Source: Flavobacteriaceae bacterium
GTDB taxonomy: Bacteria; Bacteroidota; Bacteroidia; Flavobacteriales; Flavobacteriaceae
DNA length: 31,923 nucleotides
Reading direction: 5' to 3'
Assembly (NCBI GenBank): GCA_021151665.1
Contig: JAGKWW010000033.1
Coordinates: 1 to 31,923 of the forward strand
In this document: piece after piece, positions 7,874 through 15,489 of the stretch
How positions within the stretch are numbered: position 1 is the stretch's first letter
Layout: every line of letters begins with the position of its first letter
Made by a program: the position numbers and the translations under genes
The notes under the pieces: generated by a model
What the model was told of the DNA's origin: nothing
The model's input: only the letters and a program-made list of their open reading frames with translations
The model's database searches: none

Positions 7874-9418
7874 ATGGAAAATATCAGGAACATTAACCCC
7901 GTAAAGGTAGATAAGGGCACCCTTATCAGCCTTGAAAAAGGCAAGCTGCCGCCGCAGGCCACCGACCTTGAAGAGGCGGTGCTGGGCGCCATGATGATAG
8001 ACAAAAAGGGGGTTGATGAGGTGATCGATATCCTTCAGCCCGACGCTTTTTACAAAGATGCCCACAAGTACATTTTTGAGGCTATCGTGCAGCTTTTCAA
8101 CGATACGCAGCCGATAGACTTGTTAACCGTTTCGGCACAGCTAAAAAAGAATGCAAAGCTCGAGCTGGCAGGTGGCGATTTCTACCTGATACAGCTCACG
8201 CAAAAGATATCATCTTCGGCGCACATCGAGTTCCACTCGCGCATCATCCTGCAAAAGTACATCCAGCGCTCGCTTATCCGCATTTCGGCCGAGATCATCG
8301 AAGAATCGTACGACGAAACCACCGATGTTTTCGATTTGCTCGATAAAGCCGAATCGCGCCTGTATGAAGTGACTCAGGGCAACATCAAGCGAAGCTCAGA
8401 AACCGCGCAAAGCCTCGTGATACAGGCTAAAAAACGTATCGAGGAAATCGCGAAACAAGAAGGCCTCAGCGGTATTGCAACCGGCTTTCATGATCTTGAC
8501 AAGCTTACCTCCGGATGGCAGCCCAGCGACCTTATCATTATTGCGGCGAGGCCGGGTATGGGAAAGACGGCGTTCGTTCTTTCTATGGCGCGAAACATTG
8601 CCATTGACTTCAACCATCCCGTAGCGGTATTCTCGCTCGAGATGTCGTCGGTACAGCTTATCACGCGTTTGATATCCAGCGAAACCGGGCTTTCTTCTGA
8701 AAAGCTGCGTACAGGTAAACTTGAAAAACACGAGTGGGAACAGCTGAGCATCAAAGTAAAAGACTTAGAGAAAGCGCCGCTTTATATAGACGATACGCCA
8801 TCGCTATCGATATTCGACCTTCGGGCTAAGGCCAGGAGGCTCTCTTCGCAGTACGGCATAAAGATGATCATTATCGATTACCTTCAGCTGATGACTGCCG
8901 GAGGCAACTCCAAAGGCGGAGGCAACCGAGAGCAGGAGATTTCGACCATTTCGCGAAACCTGAAGGCGCTGGCCAAAGAGCTTAACGTTCCGGTAATTGC
9001 GCTGTCGCAGCTTTCCCGTGCGGTAGAAACCCGCGGATCGAGCAAGCGCCCATTGCTGTCCGACCTTCGTGAATCGGGTGCGATAGAGCAGGATGCCGAT
9101 ATTGTTTCGTTCATCTACCGCCCCGAATATTATAAGATTGACGAGTGGGACGATGAGGAGCGTTCGCCCACGCAGGGGCAGGCCGAGTTCATTGTGGCCA
9201 AACACCGTAACGGTGGGCTCGATAATATCAGGCTTAAGTTTGTGGGCAGCCTTGGTAAGTTTGACAACCTGGACGACTTTGGCTCGCCGTTTGACGAACT
9301 GCCCAGCAGCATGAACGACAGCCATGCCTTTATTACCAAAAACCTGCCGAGCGCCAACGATGCCTTTGGCAGCAACCTGAACAGCCGCGCCAACGACGAC
9401 GACGACGTTCCGTTTTAA
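7874..9418 (+). CDS. dnaB: Replicative DNA helicase DnaB
   Basis: This hexameric 5'-3' helicase drives the replication fork and recruits primase. It has 514 residues. Seen: the N-terminal primase-interaction domain (about 28-130, beginning PPQATDLEEAVLGAMMID); a linker helix; and the RecA-like motor from about residue 195 with Walker A ARPGMGKT (Lys231-Thr232), Walker B MIIIDYLQLM (Asp335), the SRAVETRGSSKRPLLSDLRESGAIEQDAD segment with the arginine-finger region, and KHRNGG. No intein interrupts it. The C-terminal ~50 residues are acidic and low-complexity (final NDDDDVPF), like the acidic tails that bind SSB- or primase-type partners. The putAbiC gene begins 8 bases after its stop. Confidence 0.97.
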   Translation: MENIRNINPVKVDKGTLISLEKGKLPPQATDLEEAVLGAMMIDKKGVDEVIDILQPDAFYKDAHKYIFEAIVQLFNDTQPIDLLTVSAQLKKNAKLELAGGDFYLIQLTQKISSSAHIEFHSRIILQKYIQRSLIRISAEIIEESYDETTDVFDLLDKAESRLYEVTQGNIKRSSETAQSLVIQAKKRIEEIAKQEGLSGIATGFHDLDKLTSGWQPSDLIIIAARPGMGKTAFVLSMARNIAIDFNHPVAVFSLEMSSVQLITRLISSETGLSSEKLRTGKLEKHEWEQLSIKVKDLEKAPLYIDDTPSLSIFDLRAKARRLSSQYGIKMIIIDYLQLMTAGGNSKGGGNREQEISTISRNLKALAKELNVPVIALSQLSRAVETRGSSKRPLLSDLRESGAIEQDADIVSFIYRPEYYKIDEWDDEERSPTQGQAEFIVAKHRNGGLDNIRLKFVGSLGKFDNLDDFGSPFDELPSSMNDSHAFITKNLPSANDAFGSNLNSRANDDDDVPF

Positions 9419-9426
9419 AAGCCACC

Positions 9427-10374
9427 ATGGATATCAAATTAAATAAGAAAGAGAAACTGTACCTTGTCACATTAGGTGTCCTAATATTTATTTTACCCAT
9501 TATTTTTACCAGAGACTGGGGTTTATTGTCATTTCGTGAAACAGGCAATATTGGCGACACAATAGGAGGAATTACCTCGCCTTTTACCAGCTTATTCGGT
9601 TCGCTTCTGGTTTATTTAGCTTTGAAGGCTCAAATTGATGCTAATAAATTAGTCCAAGATCAATTTAGAAAACAAGAGGAAGATGATTTGAGAAAAAACT
9701 TCGAGAATACATTTTTTAACATGCTAAATTTACATTTGAAAGTTGTTGGCAGTATCGAACTCACAACTAATTTAGAAAAAGGGCGACGTTCATCTCTCCG
9801 GCCAGGAAACAGCACCTATGTTACTAATGTCTTTAAGGGTCCAGATGTTTTCGAGAAAAAGTATGGTTTGATAGATTTACACGTTAAGGCTTTGCTGTCG
9901 GAAAAAATAGCTACTCTTAATAATGATCTGCAACTCGATCTGTCAACTAGTAATAGTGAAGAAAGCAATTTAAACATTTTATATACCAAGGGCATATATC
10001 CGCAAGTTTATAATGACTTTGGAAATTATTTTAGGAGTTTATACAGATTAATTAAGCTAGTTGACGAACAGGAATTTTTTACACGCCCTTTACATAATGA
10101 TTTGAATTATAAAGAAAAAATGGAAATCATTCTTCGTAAAGAATATAATATTAAATATTATTTTACCTCAATTGTCAGAGCATATTTATCAGATTTTGAA
10201 ACCAAATGGTTATTTTTTAATTGCCTTTCTGACTATGGAAGGGAAAAATTCAAGCCTTTAATCGAAAAATATTCACTTTTAAAAATTATCTCCAAAAACG
10301 AAGATGTCGAAATAGCCCCCTTTAAAGATATGTACAAGATAACAGCTTATTTGAAATCTAGTGAAGTAAATTAA
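9427..10374 (+). CDS. Putative phage abortive infection protein (putAbiC family)
   Basis: This 315-residue protein matches, from memory, the putAbiC (putative phage abortive infection) family, named after lactococcal AbiC. Seen: two N-terminal hydrophobic segments (about 12-30 and 47-67), then a charged helical region (KQEEDDLRKNFENTFFNML) with the typical FFNMLNLH box near residue 96. The C-terminal half carries NYFRSLYRLIKLVDE, YFTSIVRAYLSDFETKWLFF and YGREKFKPLIEKYSLLK, a combination characteristic of the family. It is visibly more AT-rich than its neighbours (many TTA, AAT and ATA codons), which suggests acquisition by transfer. It begins 8 bases after dnaB with no -7 box of its own, so it may ride on dnaB transcription. 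Family anti-phage activity is known for few members; activity here is inference. Confidence 0.8.
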   Translation: MDIKLNKKEKLYLVTLGVLIFILPIIFTRDWGLLSFRETGNIGDTIGGITSPFTSLFGSLLVYLALKAQIDANKLVQDQFRKQEEDDLRKNFENTFFNMLNLHLKVVGSIELTTNLEKGRRSSLRPGNSTYVTNVFKGPDVFEKKYGLIDLHVKALLSEKIATLNNDLQLDLSTSNSEESNLNILYTKGIYPQVYNDFGNYFRSLYRLIKLVDEQEFFTRPLHNDLNYKEKMEIILRKEYNIKYYFTSIVRAYLSDFETKWLFFNCLSDYGREKFKPLIEKYSLLKIISKNEDVEIAPFKDMYKITAYLKSSEVN

Positions 10375-10404
10375 CTATAAACCTAACCTAACCTTACCTA
10401 TACC

Positions 10405-10488
10405 ATGAGCGAGATAATGACAGAAACAGCAAAAGAAACCCTTTACAATATCGAAGTGCGCGGCGCTGAAGTAGTGATTGCCGAATAA
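10405..10488 (+). CDS. Possible 27-residue small protein
   Basis: This very short ORF encodes MSEIMTETAKETLYNIEVRG followed by AEVVIAE. It returns to the GC-richer codon style of the region after the AT-rich putAbiC gene, and a terminator-like hairpin (10510-10535) follows 21 bases after its stop. The small repeats CCTAA/CCTTA precede it. It might be a genuine small protein or the leftover 5' end of a gene disrupted when putAbiC entered. I recognise no family. Confidence 0.35.
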   Translation: MSEIMTETAKETLYNIEVRGAEVVIAE

Positions 10489-10509
10489 CTTTTGATTTTG
10501 TAAAACAGG

Positions 10510-10543
10510 AAAGCGCACAGGAAAGGGTGCGCTTTGTGGTTTT
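10510..10543 (+). terminator. Terminator-like hairpin
   Basis: A 9-bp perfect stem AAAGCGCAC/GTGCGCTTT (10510-10518 with 10527-10535) and an 8-base loop are followed by GTGGTTTT, a weak T-run. It could end the putAbiC / small-ORF transcript. Confidence 0.55.
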
Positions 10544-10585
10544 AACAGGAGCATGACCGAATAAAACACCCTAACCTTTTCCCTC

Positions 10586-10691
10586 AGCCCTGACAGAGCC
10601 GGCATCCTGCCGCAGCGCGCGGAGGCAGATACAGGCGATGGCAGGAACTGCGATTAACGAATGCGCAAGCGTTTGGCTGTGAAAAAAATCT
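10586..10691 (+). repeat. Dispersed ~105-base repeat, copy 1
   Basis: Copy 1 of a repeat also present at 26582-26690 (same strand) and 30121-30225 (opposite strand). Shared landmarks in order: AGCCC at the left edge, GGCATCCTGCCG, GGCAGATA, GGAAC, and at the right edge CAAGCGTTTGGCTGTG then an A-run (CAAGCCTTTCGCTGCC and an A-run in copy 2). This is the most divergent copy. It has no ORF and no terminal inverted repeat. Confidence 0.75.
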
Positions 10692-10741
10692 GGGTTAGTA
10701 GTGCGGGATGCAGCTTTGATAGCTAATCGCTCTACATAAAT

Positions 10742-10779
10742 AATAAGGCTGCCTCAACAGAGACAGCCCTTATTTTTTT
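10742..10779. terminator. Bidirectional terminator-like hairpin
   Basis: AATAAGGCTG...CAGCCCTTATT forms a stem with one bulge and an additional CTC/GAG pairing around an ACA-type loop. A run of T (10773-10779) follows on the plus strand and TTATTTAT follows on the minus strand. It begins 14 bases after the minus-strand small gene at 10794-10898, which it probably terminates. Confidence 0.7.
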
Positions 10780-10793
10780 AGTTTGGCAACTTA

Positions 10794-10898
10794 TTATTCC
10801 GGTTTGTCCTCCCCACGCGAATTCCAATATTCGTCGTTATTCGGGTTGAGTTGGTTTGAATGGTTGTCAAGATCGGCCTGTGTTTTGTCGTCTGCCAT
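10794..10898 (-). CDS. Small acidic Asn-rich protein (34 residues)
   Basis: The ORF reads MADDKTQADLDNHSNQLNPN then NDEYWNSRGEDKPE. The core NPNNDxYWxSRG is familiar to me from small conserved hypothetical proteins of Flavobacteria and Cytophagia; this is memory and needs a search. It is highly hydrophilic, with no signal peptide and no membrane segment. A terminator-like hairpin lies directly after its stop, as expected for a real gene, and it uses ordinary codons. Function is unknown. It sits alone between the putAbiC region and the secreted protein at 11064. Confidence 0.6.
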   Translation of the reverse strand: MADDKTQADLDNHSNQLNPNNDEYWNSRGEDKPE

Positions 10899-11037
10899 AT
10901 TAGTAAGTTTTAGGTTAATATTGTGAGTTAAATTTAAACATTTTTCTTATCAGTTGTATTAATGTCCGAAAAAATTTTGATGCTGTTGCATTTAATAGCC
11001 GGCCCCCAACGGGCAATAAAACCGGAACAGAATTTGT

Positions 11038-11045
11038 TATCTTTG
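11038..11045 (+). promoter_or_regulatory. -7 box that decides the start at 11064
   Basis: TATCTTTG is an exact TAnnTTTG match. Transcription would begin near 11049, so the in-frame ATG at 10962 would not be on the transcript and the ATG at 11064 is the likely start. Confidence 0.5.
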
Positions 11046-11063
11046 GATAAATCTTTTTACTGC

Positions 11064-12326
11064 ATGCCGCTTAAAAAACTCTGCATATTCATTTTGCTGC
11101 TCACAGGCTTTGGCGCAAGGGCTTCGATGATCCTCCTGCCCATGGATGAGACTACCCAGCAAAACCACCTTAAAGCCTACGGAATTACCTACTGGGCGCT
11201 CTCTAAAAGCTACAAGGCCAGCTGGCTGCTCAATTACCGCGGCGGGTCGTTCCTGCTGCCCGATGCCGAGGAGATCCGCCGTGAGTGCCAGATACGCGGG
11301 GTAAGCTTCGAGGTACTGAGCGACGGCCAGAGCAATGCCATACTCGACGAGATATCGAGCCCGTCGCAAAACATGGAAACCGTCATCCTCGAAAAAGCGC
11401 CGAAGATAGCGGTGTACACTCCGCCCGGCAAGCAGCCATGGGACGATGCCGTAACCATGGTGCTTACCTATGCTGAAATTCCGTTTACGCCTATATATGA
11501 CGAAGAGGTGCTTAGCGATGCACTGCTCAACTATGACTGGCTGCACTTGCACCACGAAGATTTTACGGGCCAGTACGGCAAGTTCTTCGGAGCCTACCGC
11601 AATGCGCCGTGGTACATCCAGCAGAAAAAGGATGCCGAAGCCCTTGCTGCCAAACTGGGCTACAGCAAGGTAAGTGATGAAAAGCTGGCCGTGGCACTCA
11701 AGATACGCAACTTCGTGATAGGCGGCGGCTTTATGTTTGCCATGTGCTCGGCAACCGATAGTTTTGATATTGCGCTTGCCGCCGAAGGTGTGGACATCTG
11801 CGAACCGATGTTTGACGGCGACCCGAGCGCACCCAACTACCAGGCACAGATAGACTACGGAAAGTCGTTTGCCTTTAAAGATTTTACGCTGGAGCGGAAT
11901 CCTATTGTTTACGAGTTCTCTGATATTGATACTACGAACGACAGGCGCATTTTGCCCGATGTGGATTACTTTACGCTGATGGAGTATTCGGCCAAGTGGG
12001 ACCCGATCCCTTCTATGCTTTGCCAGAACCACACGCAACTGGTAAAGGGGTTTATGGGCCAGACCACGGCTTTTGCGGGCAATAAGGTAAAGAGCAGCGT
12101 GCTGGTGATGGGCGAGAACAAGCAGAATGGCGAAGCGCGCTACATCCACGGAACAAAAGGCAAGGGCATGTTTACATTCTTTGGCGGTCACGACCCCGAA
12201 GATTACCAACACAGGGTAGGGGATGCGCCCACGGTGCTCGACCTGCACCCCAACTCCCCCGGCTACCGCCTTATATTGAATAACGTACTTTTCCCGGCCG
12301 CGCGCAAAAAGAAGCTGAAAACCTAA
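11064..12326 (+). CDS. Secreted GATase-like protein, often labelled asparagine synthetase B
   Basis: This 420-residue protein begins with a signal peptide (MPLKKLCIFILLLTGFGARA), so it is exported. I recall that homologues in Bacteroidota are commonly labelled asparagine synthetase B. The sequence does not support that label: there is no Cys at position 2 after the start and no SGGxDS ATP-pyrophosphatase loop. What is seen is a nucleophile-elbow-like stretch, FVIGGGFMFAMCSATDSF with Cys228, and GKGMFTFFGGHDPEDYQH near the C terminus. These look like a class-I glutamine-amidotransferase or ThuA-like fold with a Cys-His pair. A preferable name is secreted GATase-like protein of unknown function. 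The gene is 7 bases upstream of the phosphodiesterase gene and is probably co-transcribed with it. Confidence 0.8.
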   Translation: MPLKKLCIFILLLTGFGARASMILLPMDETTQQNHLKAYGITYWALSKSYKASWLLNYRGGSFLLPDAEEIRRECQIRGVSFEVLSDGQSNAILDEISSPSQNMETVILEKAPKIAVYTPPGKQPWDDAVTMVLTYAEIPFTPIYDEEVLSDALLNYDWLHLHHEDFTGQYGKFFGAYRNAPWYIQQKKDAEALAAKLGYSKVSDEKLAVALKIRNFVIGGGFMFAMCSATDSFDIALAAEGVDICEPMFDGDPSAPNYQAQIDYGKSFAFKDFTLERNPIVYEFSDIDTTNDRRILPDVDYFTLMEYSAKWDPIPSMLCQNHTQLVKGFMGQTTAFAGNKVKSSVLVMGENKQNGEARYIHGTKGKGMFTFFGGHDPEDYQHRVGDAPTVLDLHPNSPGYRLILNNVLFPAARKKKLKT

Positions 12327-12333
12327 GCAGCAC

Positions 12334-12834
12334 ATGAAGAAAATACTGCTGCTTAGCGATACGCACAGCCATATAGACGACACCATCATGAAATACGTAC
12401 GCCAGGCCGATGAGGTGTGGCATGCAGGCGATATTGGCGACCTACGCGTAACTGATACCATAAAAAAGGAAAAGCCGCTGCGCGCAGTATTCGGCAATAT
12501 AGACGGCCATGAGGCGCGAAAGGAGTTCCCGCTGCACAACCGCTTTATGTGCGAAGGCGTAGATGTCTGGATTACGCATATTGGCGGCTATCCCGGCAAA
12601 TACAGCCCTGCAGTGCGCGAAGACCTGAAAGCCGATCCGCCAAAGCTTTTTATCTGCGGGCATTCACACATCCTCAAAGTACAATTCGACCAAAAGCTTG
12701 GGTTGCTGCATATGAATCCGGGTGCGGCGGGGGTGCACGGCTTCCACCAGGTGCGCACGATGCTGCGCTTTACCATAAACGGCGAAAAGATAGAAAACCT
12801 CGAGGCAATAGAGATAGGGAAGCGTGGGGTATAA
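12334..12834 (+). CDS. YfcE/MJ0936-family metallophosphodiesterase
   Basis: This small cytoplasmic calcineurin-like phosphodiesterase (166 residues, the normal size for YfcE) has every dinuclear metal ligand in place: Asp9 and His11 in LLLSDTHSH, Asp33 in HAGDIGD, Asn55 in VFGNIDGHE, His82 in ITHIGG, and His110/His112 in ICGHSHI. Family members hydrolyse phosphodiesters with Mn2+ or similar metals; the natural substrate is not known. It follows the secreted GATase-like gene by 7 bases and is convergent with the DUF4293 gene, sharing the hairpin at 12843-12865. Confidence 0.93.
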   Translation: MKKILLLSDTHSHIDDTIMKYVRQADEVWHAGDIGDLRVTDTIKKEKPLRAVFGNIDGHEARKEFPLHNRFMCEGVDVWITHIGGYPGKYSPAVREDLKADPPKLFICGHSHILKVQFDQKLGLLHMNPGAAGVHGFHQVRTMLRFTINGEKIENLEAIEIGKRGV

Positions 12835-12842
12835 AAACAAGA

Positions 12843-12865
12843 AATCCGGGAGGGTATCCCGGATT
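12843..12865. terminator. Hairpin between convergent genes
   Basis: A 9-bp stem AATCCGGGA/TCCCGGATT encloses loop GGGTA. On the minus strand it is followed by TTCTTGTTTTTAT, a fair U-tract, so it likely terminates the DUF4293 gene. On the plus strand the U-tract is poor. Confidence 0.7.
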
Positions 12866-12896
12866 CTTACGCACTAATAAACTAAGTTAAAAAGGT

Positions 12897-13319
12897 TTAT
12901 CGCAGCCTGTCTACAGATTTTACGAGATCTTCGTCCTTTTTGATGGCCCTGTTTGCAAGGACCAGAAAAACGATAGAAATAACAGGAAGAATCATCCCAA
13001 TACCCTTCTCAGAAACAAATTTTTCACGATCCGTTTCTCCGGATAAATTTAGTGACTGGTATACAAATAACCCCAATAAAATCAAATTCAAGATCATGTT
13101 GAGCCTGCCCATTGCAAATTGGCGCTTCCTTTTCGTGTACATCATAATGCTCATAATACTAAGCACCGTGCTAAGACCGAAGAGGAACACATAGGCAAGG
13201 TTCTTCACAAAATAATAGTTGCCTCCCGTGCCGTCTACATACAACGGGAAAACAAAAGGCAAAACGCCTGTGGCCAGAAACGCGATAAATAAATAAACGG
13301 TTTGTATCCTTTGCAGCAT
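12897..13319 (-). CDS. DUF4293 family membrane protein
   Basis: This 140-residue integral membrane protein of the Bacteroidota-specific DUF4293 family was recognised from its opening MLQRIQTVYLF and its pattern of four TM segments (about 5-26, 38-60, 72-92 and 105-125). The segments are separated by short polar loops, including TKRKRQFAMGRLN between TM2 and TM3. The C-terminal tail is charged (AIKKDEDLVKSVDRLR) and probably cytoplasmic. Function is unknown. I recall the gene often lying divergent from rho in flavobacteria, as here, with about 185 bases between the two starts. Confidence 0.85.
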   Translation of the reverse strand: MLQRIQTVYLFIAFLATGVLPFVFPLYVDGTGGNYYFVKNLAYVFLFGLSTVLSIMSIMMYTKRKRQFAMGRLNMILNLILLGLFVYQSLNLSGETDREKFVSEKGIGMILPVISIVFLVLANRAIKKDEDLVKSVDRLR

Positions 13320-13369
13320 TGTTACCTTGATTGCAGCACAAAAATATGGTTTCTTTTTATAAAATACTA

Positions 13370-13399
13370 TTGCCTGCTAAAAATTAATTTGTAATATTG
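13370..13399 (+). promoter_or_regulatory. Candidate rho promoter
   Basis: TTG at 13370-13372, a 19-base spacer, then TAATATTG at 13392-13399. This is the TTG-N19-TAnnTTTG arrangement of Bacteroidota promoters with a single mismatch in the -7 box. It would give a leader of about 100 bases for rho. Confidence 0.5.
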
Positions 13400-13415
13400 C
13401 ATTAACAAAACGTAA

Positions 13416-13443
13416 ATGCTTCATACTGCGGAGCATGGTTTTT
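13416..13443 (+). promoter_or_regulatory. Attenuator-like hairpin in the rho leader
   Basis: Stem ATGCTTC/GGAGCAT (7 pairs, one G-U) with a 7-base loop is followed by GG and five T. It sits inside the presumed rho leader, with no upstream plus-strand gene to terminate, so it could be an attenuator. The U-tract is short and offset by two G, so it is weak as a terminator. Confidence 0.35.
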
Positions 13444-13505
13444 CCAAAAAAATCTACCTCATACCTACACGGTGCACTACACAAATTTTAATCTAAAGAT
13501 TATTC

Positions 13506-15374
13506 ATGTTTGATATTTCTGAATTGAAAGAAATGAAGCTTCCTGAGCTTCAGGAAATTGCCAAAAAAGCCAAGATAAATAAATACCGCGGGCTCAAAAA
13601 AGATGAGCTTATCTACCAGATACTCGATCAGCAGGCCGCAAACCCGGCAGTTGTAAAAGACCTTTTTAACGAAGGTACTGCCCCCGCAGATGATGCTGCC
13701 ATCCAAAATAACGACAAGCCCAAAAGGGCACGCATAGGCAAAGATCAAAAAACAGCCGATGTTACCGAAGATGCTTCGCCTGCGCAGGAAGCCCCTGTAA
13801 AAGCAAAAGCCGGAAGGCCGCGCAAAGAGCAGCCGCAGCAGGAAGCACAGAGTGCGCCGGCTACAGAAGCCCCTGTAACAGAAGCTGCATCCGCCGCAGC
13901 ACAGCCTGAAGAGCAGAGGGAGCGCCAGCCGCGCAACCCCCAGGCAGCCGAACGGAATGCCCGCGACTTTAAAGACCGCAGGCCGGCAGACGGTGACGTT
14001 AAAAAGCCGGTACGCCCGCCAATGACCGAGGAGGAGCGCCGCGCACAGATTGAGCGTGCCAACGCTAACAACCCCAATCACCCCAGCTACAAGAAGCGCA
14101 TGGCCGAAATGCAGCAGGGAGGTGCAGAACAGAGCAGTGCTCCGGTAGCCGAGAAGCCTGCAGTATCAGATAAGCCTGCGGCTAATCAGAATAACGGCCA
14201 TAGCCAGAATAACGGCCACAGCCAGAAAAAACAGAATTTCCGCGAGCCGGATTATGAGTTTGACGGAATTATAGAAAGCGAAGGCGTGCTCGAAATGATG
14301 CCCGATGGCTACGGCTTCCTGCGCTCATCAGATTATAACTACCTGGCATCTCCCGACGATATTTACCTGAGCAACTCACAGGTGCGCCTGTTCGGGCTTA
14401 AGACCGGAGATACCGTAAAAGGTGTGGTGCGCCCGCCAAAAGAGGGAGAGAAATACTTCCCGCTTGTAAAGGTTCTAAAGATAAACGGGCATGACCCGCA
14501 GGTAGTGCGCGACCGTGTTTCGTTTGAACACCTTACGCCGCTTTTCCCGGAAGAGAAATTTAACCTGGCCGACAGGCATGCTACCATTTCTACCCGCATT
14601 ATTGACCTGTTCTCGCCCATAGGGAAAGGTCAGCGCGGTATGATCGTGGCACAGCCGAAAACTGGTAAAACGATGCTTCTTAAAGATATCGCCAACTCTA
14701 TCGCGGCCAATCACCCCGAAGTGTACCTTATCGTACTGCTTATAGATGAGCGCCCCGAAGAGGTTACCGATATGCAGCGCAGCGTGCGCGGGGAGGTTAT
14801 CGCCTCTACGTTTGACGAGCCTGCAGAACGCCATGTAAAGGTGGCCAATATTGTACTTGAAAAAGCCAAGCGCCTTGTAGAGTGCGGCCATGATGTGGTT
14901 ATCCTGCTCGACTCTATTACCCGACTGGCGCGCGCCTACAACACGGTTCAGCCTGCTTCCGGTAAGGTATTGAGTGGTGGTGTAGATGCCAATGCACTGC
15001 AAAAGCCTAAGCGTTTCTTTGGTGCCGCACGTAACATTGAGGGCGGAGGCTCACTAAGCATTATTGCAACAGCGCTTACCGATACCGGCTCTAAAATGGA
15101 CGAGGTGATCTTTGAAGAATTTAAAGGTACGGGCAACATGGAGCTTCAGCTTGACCGTAAGATTGCCAACAAGCGTATCTTCCCGGCTATCGACCTTACG
15201 TCTTCCAGTACACGCCGCGACGACCTTCTCCTTGACGAGAAAACAATACAGCGCATGTGGATCATGAGGAAATACCTGGCCGATATGAACCCTGTTGAGG
15301 CAATGGACTTCATTAATGACCGCTTTAAGAAAACGCGCAACAACGAAGACTTTTTACTGTCGATGAATGACTAA
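13506..15374 (+). CDS. rho: Transcription termination factor Rho with long disordered insert
   Basis: This hexameric RNA-dependent ATPase releases transcripts at Rho-dependent sites. It has 622 residues, about 200 more than E. coli Rho. Seen: the Rho_N helical domain (1-45); a long Ala/Gln/Asn/Pro-rich, charged insert (about 46-245) that includes an AT-hook-like GRPRK (103-107) and the direct repeat NNGHSQ; the RNA-binding OB fold (about 250-330); Walker A AQPKTGKT (Lys388); Walker B VILLDSITRLARA; and the Q/R-loop region SGGVDANALQKPKRFFGAARN. The core is complete. Such inserts are a Bacteroidota trait, and in Bacteroides thetaiotaomicron the insert was reported to drive Rho phase separation. 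A leader hairpin may regulate it and a strong terminator follows. Confidence 0.97.
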   Translation: MFDISELKEMKLPELQEIAKKAKINKYRGLKKDELIYQILDQQAANPAVVKDLFNEGTAPADDAAIQNNDKPKRARIGKDQKTADVTEDASPAQEAPVKAKAGRPRKEQPQQEAQSAPATEAPVTEAASAAAQPEEQRERQPRNPQAAERNARDFKDRRPADGDVKKPVRPPMTEEERRAQIERANANNPNHPSYKKRMAEMQQGGAEQSSAPVAEKPAVSDKPAANQNNGHSQNNGHSQKKQNFREPDYEFDGIIESEGVLEMMPDGYGFLRSSDYNYLASPDDIYLSNSQVRLFGLKTGDTVKGVVRPPKEGEKYFPLVKVLKINGHDPQVVRDRVSFEHLTPLFPEEKFNLADRHATISTRIIDLFSPIGKGQRGMIVAQPKTGKTMLLKDIANSIAANHPEVYLIVLLIDERPEEVTDMQRSVRGEVIASTFDEPAERHVKVANIVLEKAKRLVECGHDVVILLDSITRLARAYNTVQPASGKVLSGGVDANALQKPKRFFGAARNIEGGGSLSIIATALTDTGSKMDEVIFEEFKGTGNMELQLDRKIANKRIFPAIDLTSSSTRRDDLLLDEKTIQRMWIMRKYLADMNPVEAMDFINDRFKKTRNNEDFLLSMND

Positions 15375-15395
15375 TTCAATATAGATGTTACCATG

Positions 15396-15424
15396 AAAAG
15401 CTGCTTTAAAGGCAGCTTTTTTTA
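15396..15424 (+). terminator. Intrinsic terminator after rho
   Basis: A perfect 9-bp stem AAAAGCTGC/GCAGCTTTT with a 7-base loop extends into a T-run to 15423, beginning 22 bases after the rho stop. Confidence 0.92.
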
Positions 15425-15489
15425 TTGAATATATGCCCCGAATATTGTTTCTTTGCCGGCTTAATTGCCCCCGCACCAACTAAAGATTA

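Noticed and set aside
11037..12539. 500-codon ORF on the minus strand across two plus-strand genes
   Set aside because: It is antisense to the GATase-like and YfcE-like genes, both of which have clear motifs. Its composition (runs of Arg, Ala and Val) and lack of any domain mark it as a mirror frame of GC-rich coding DNA.
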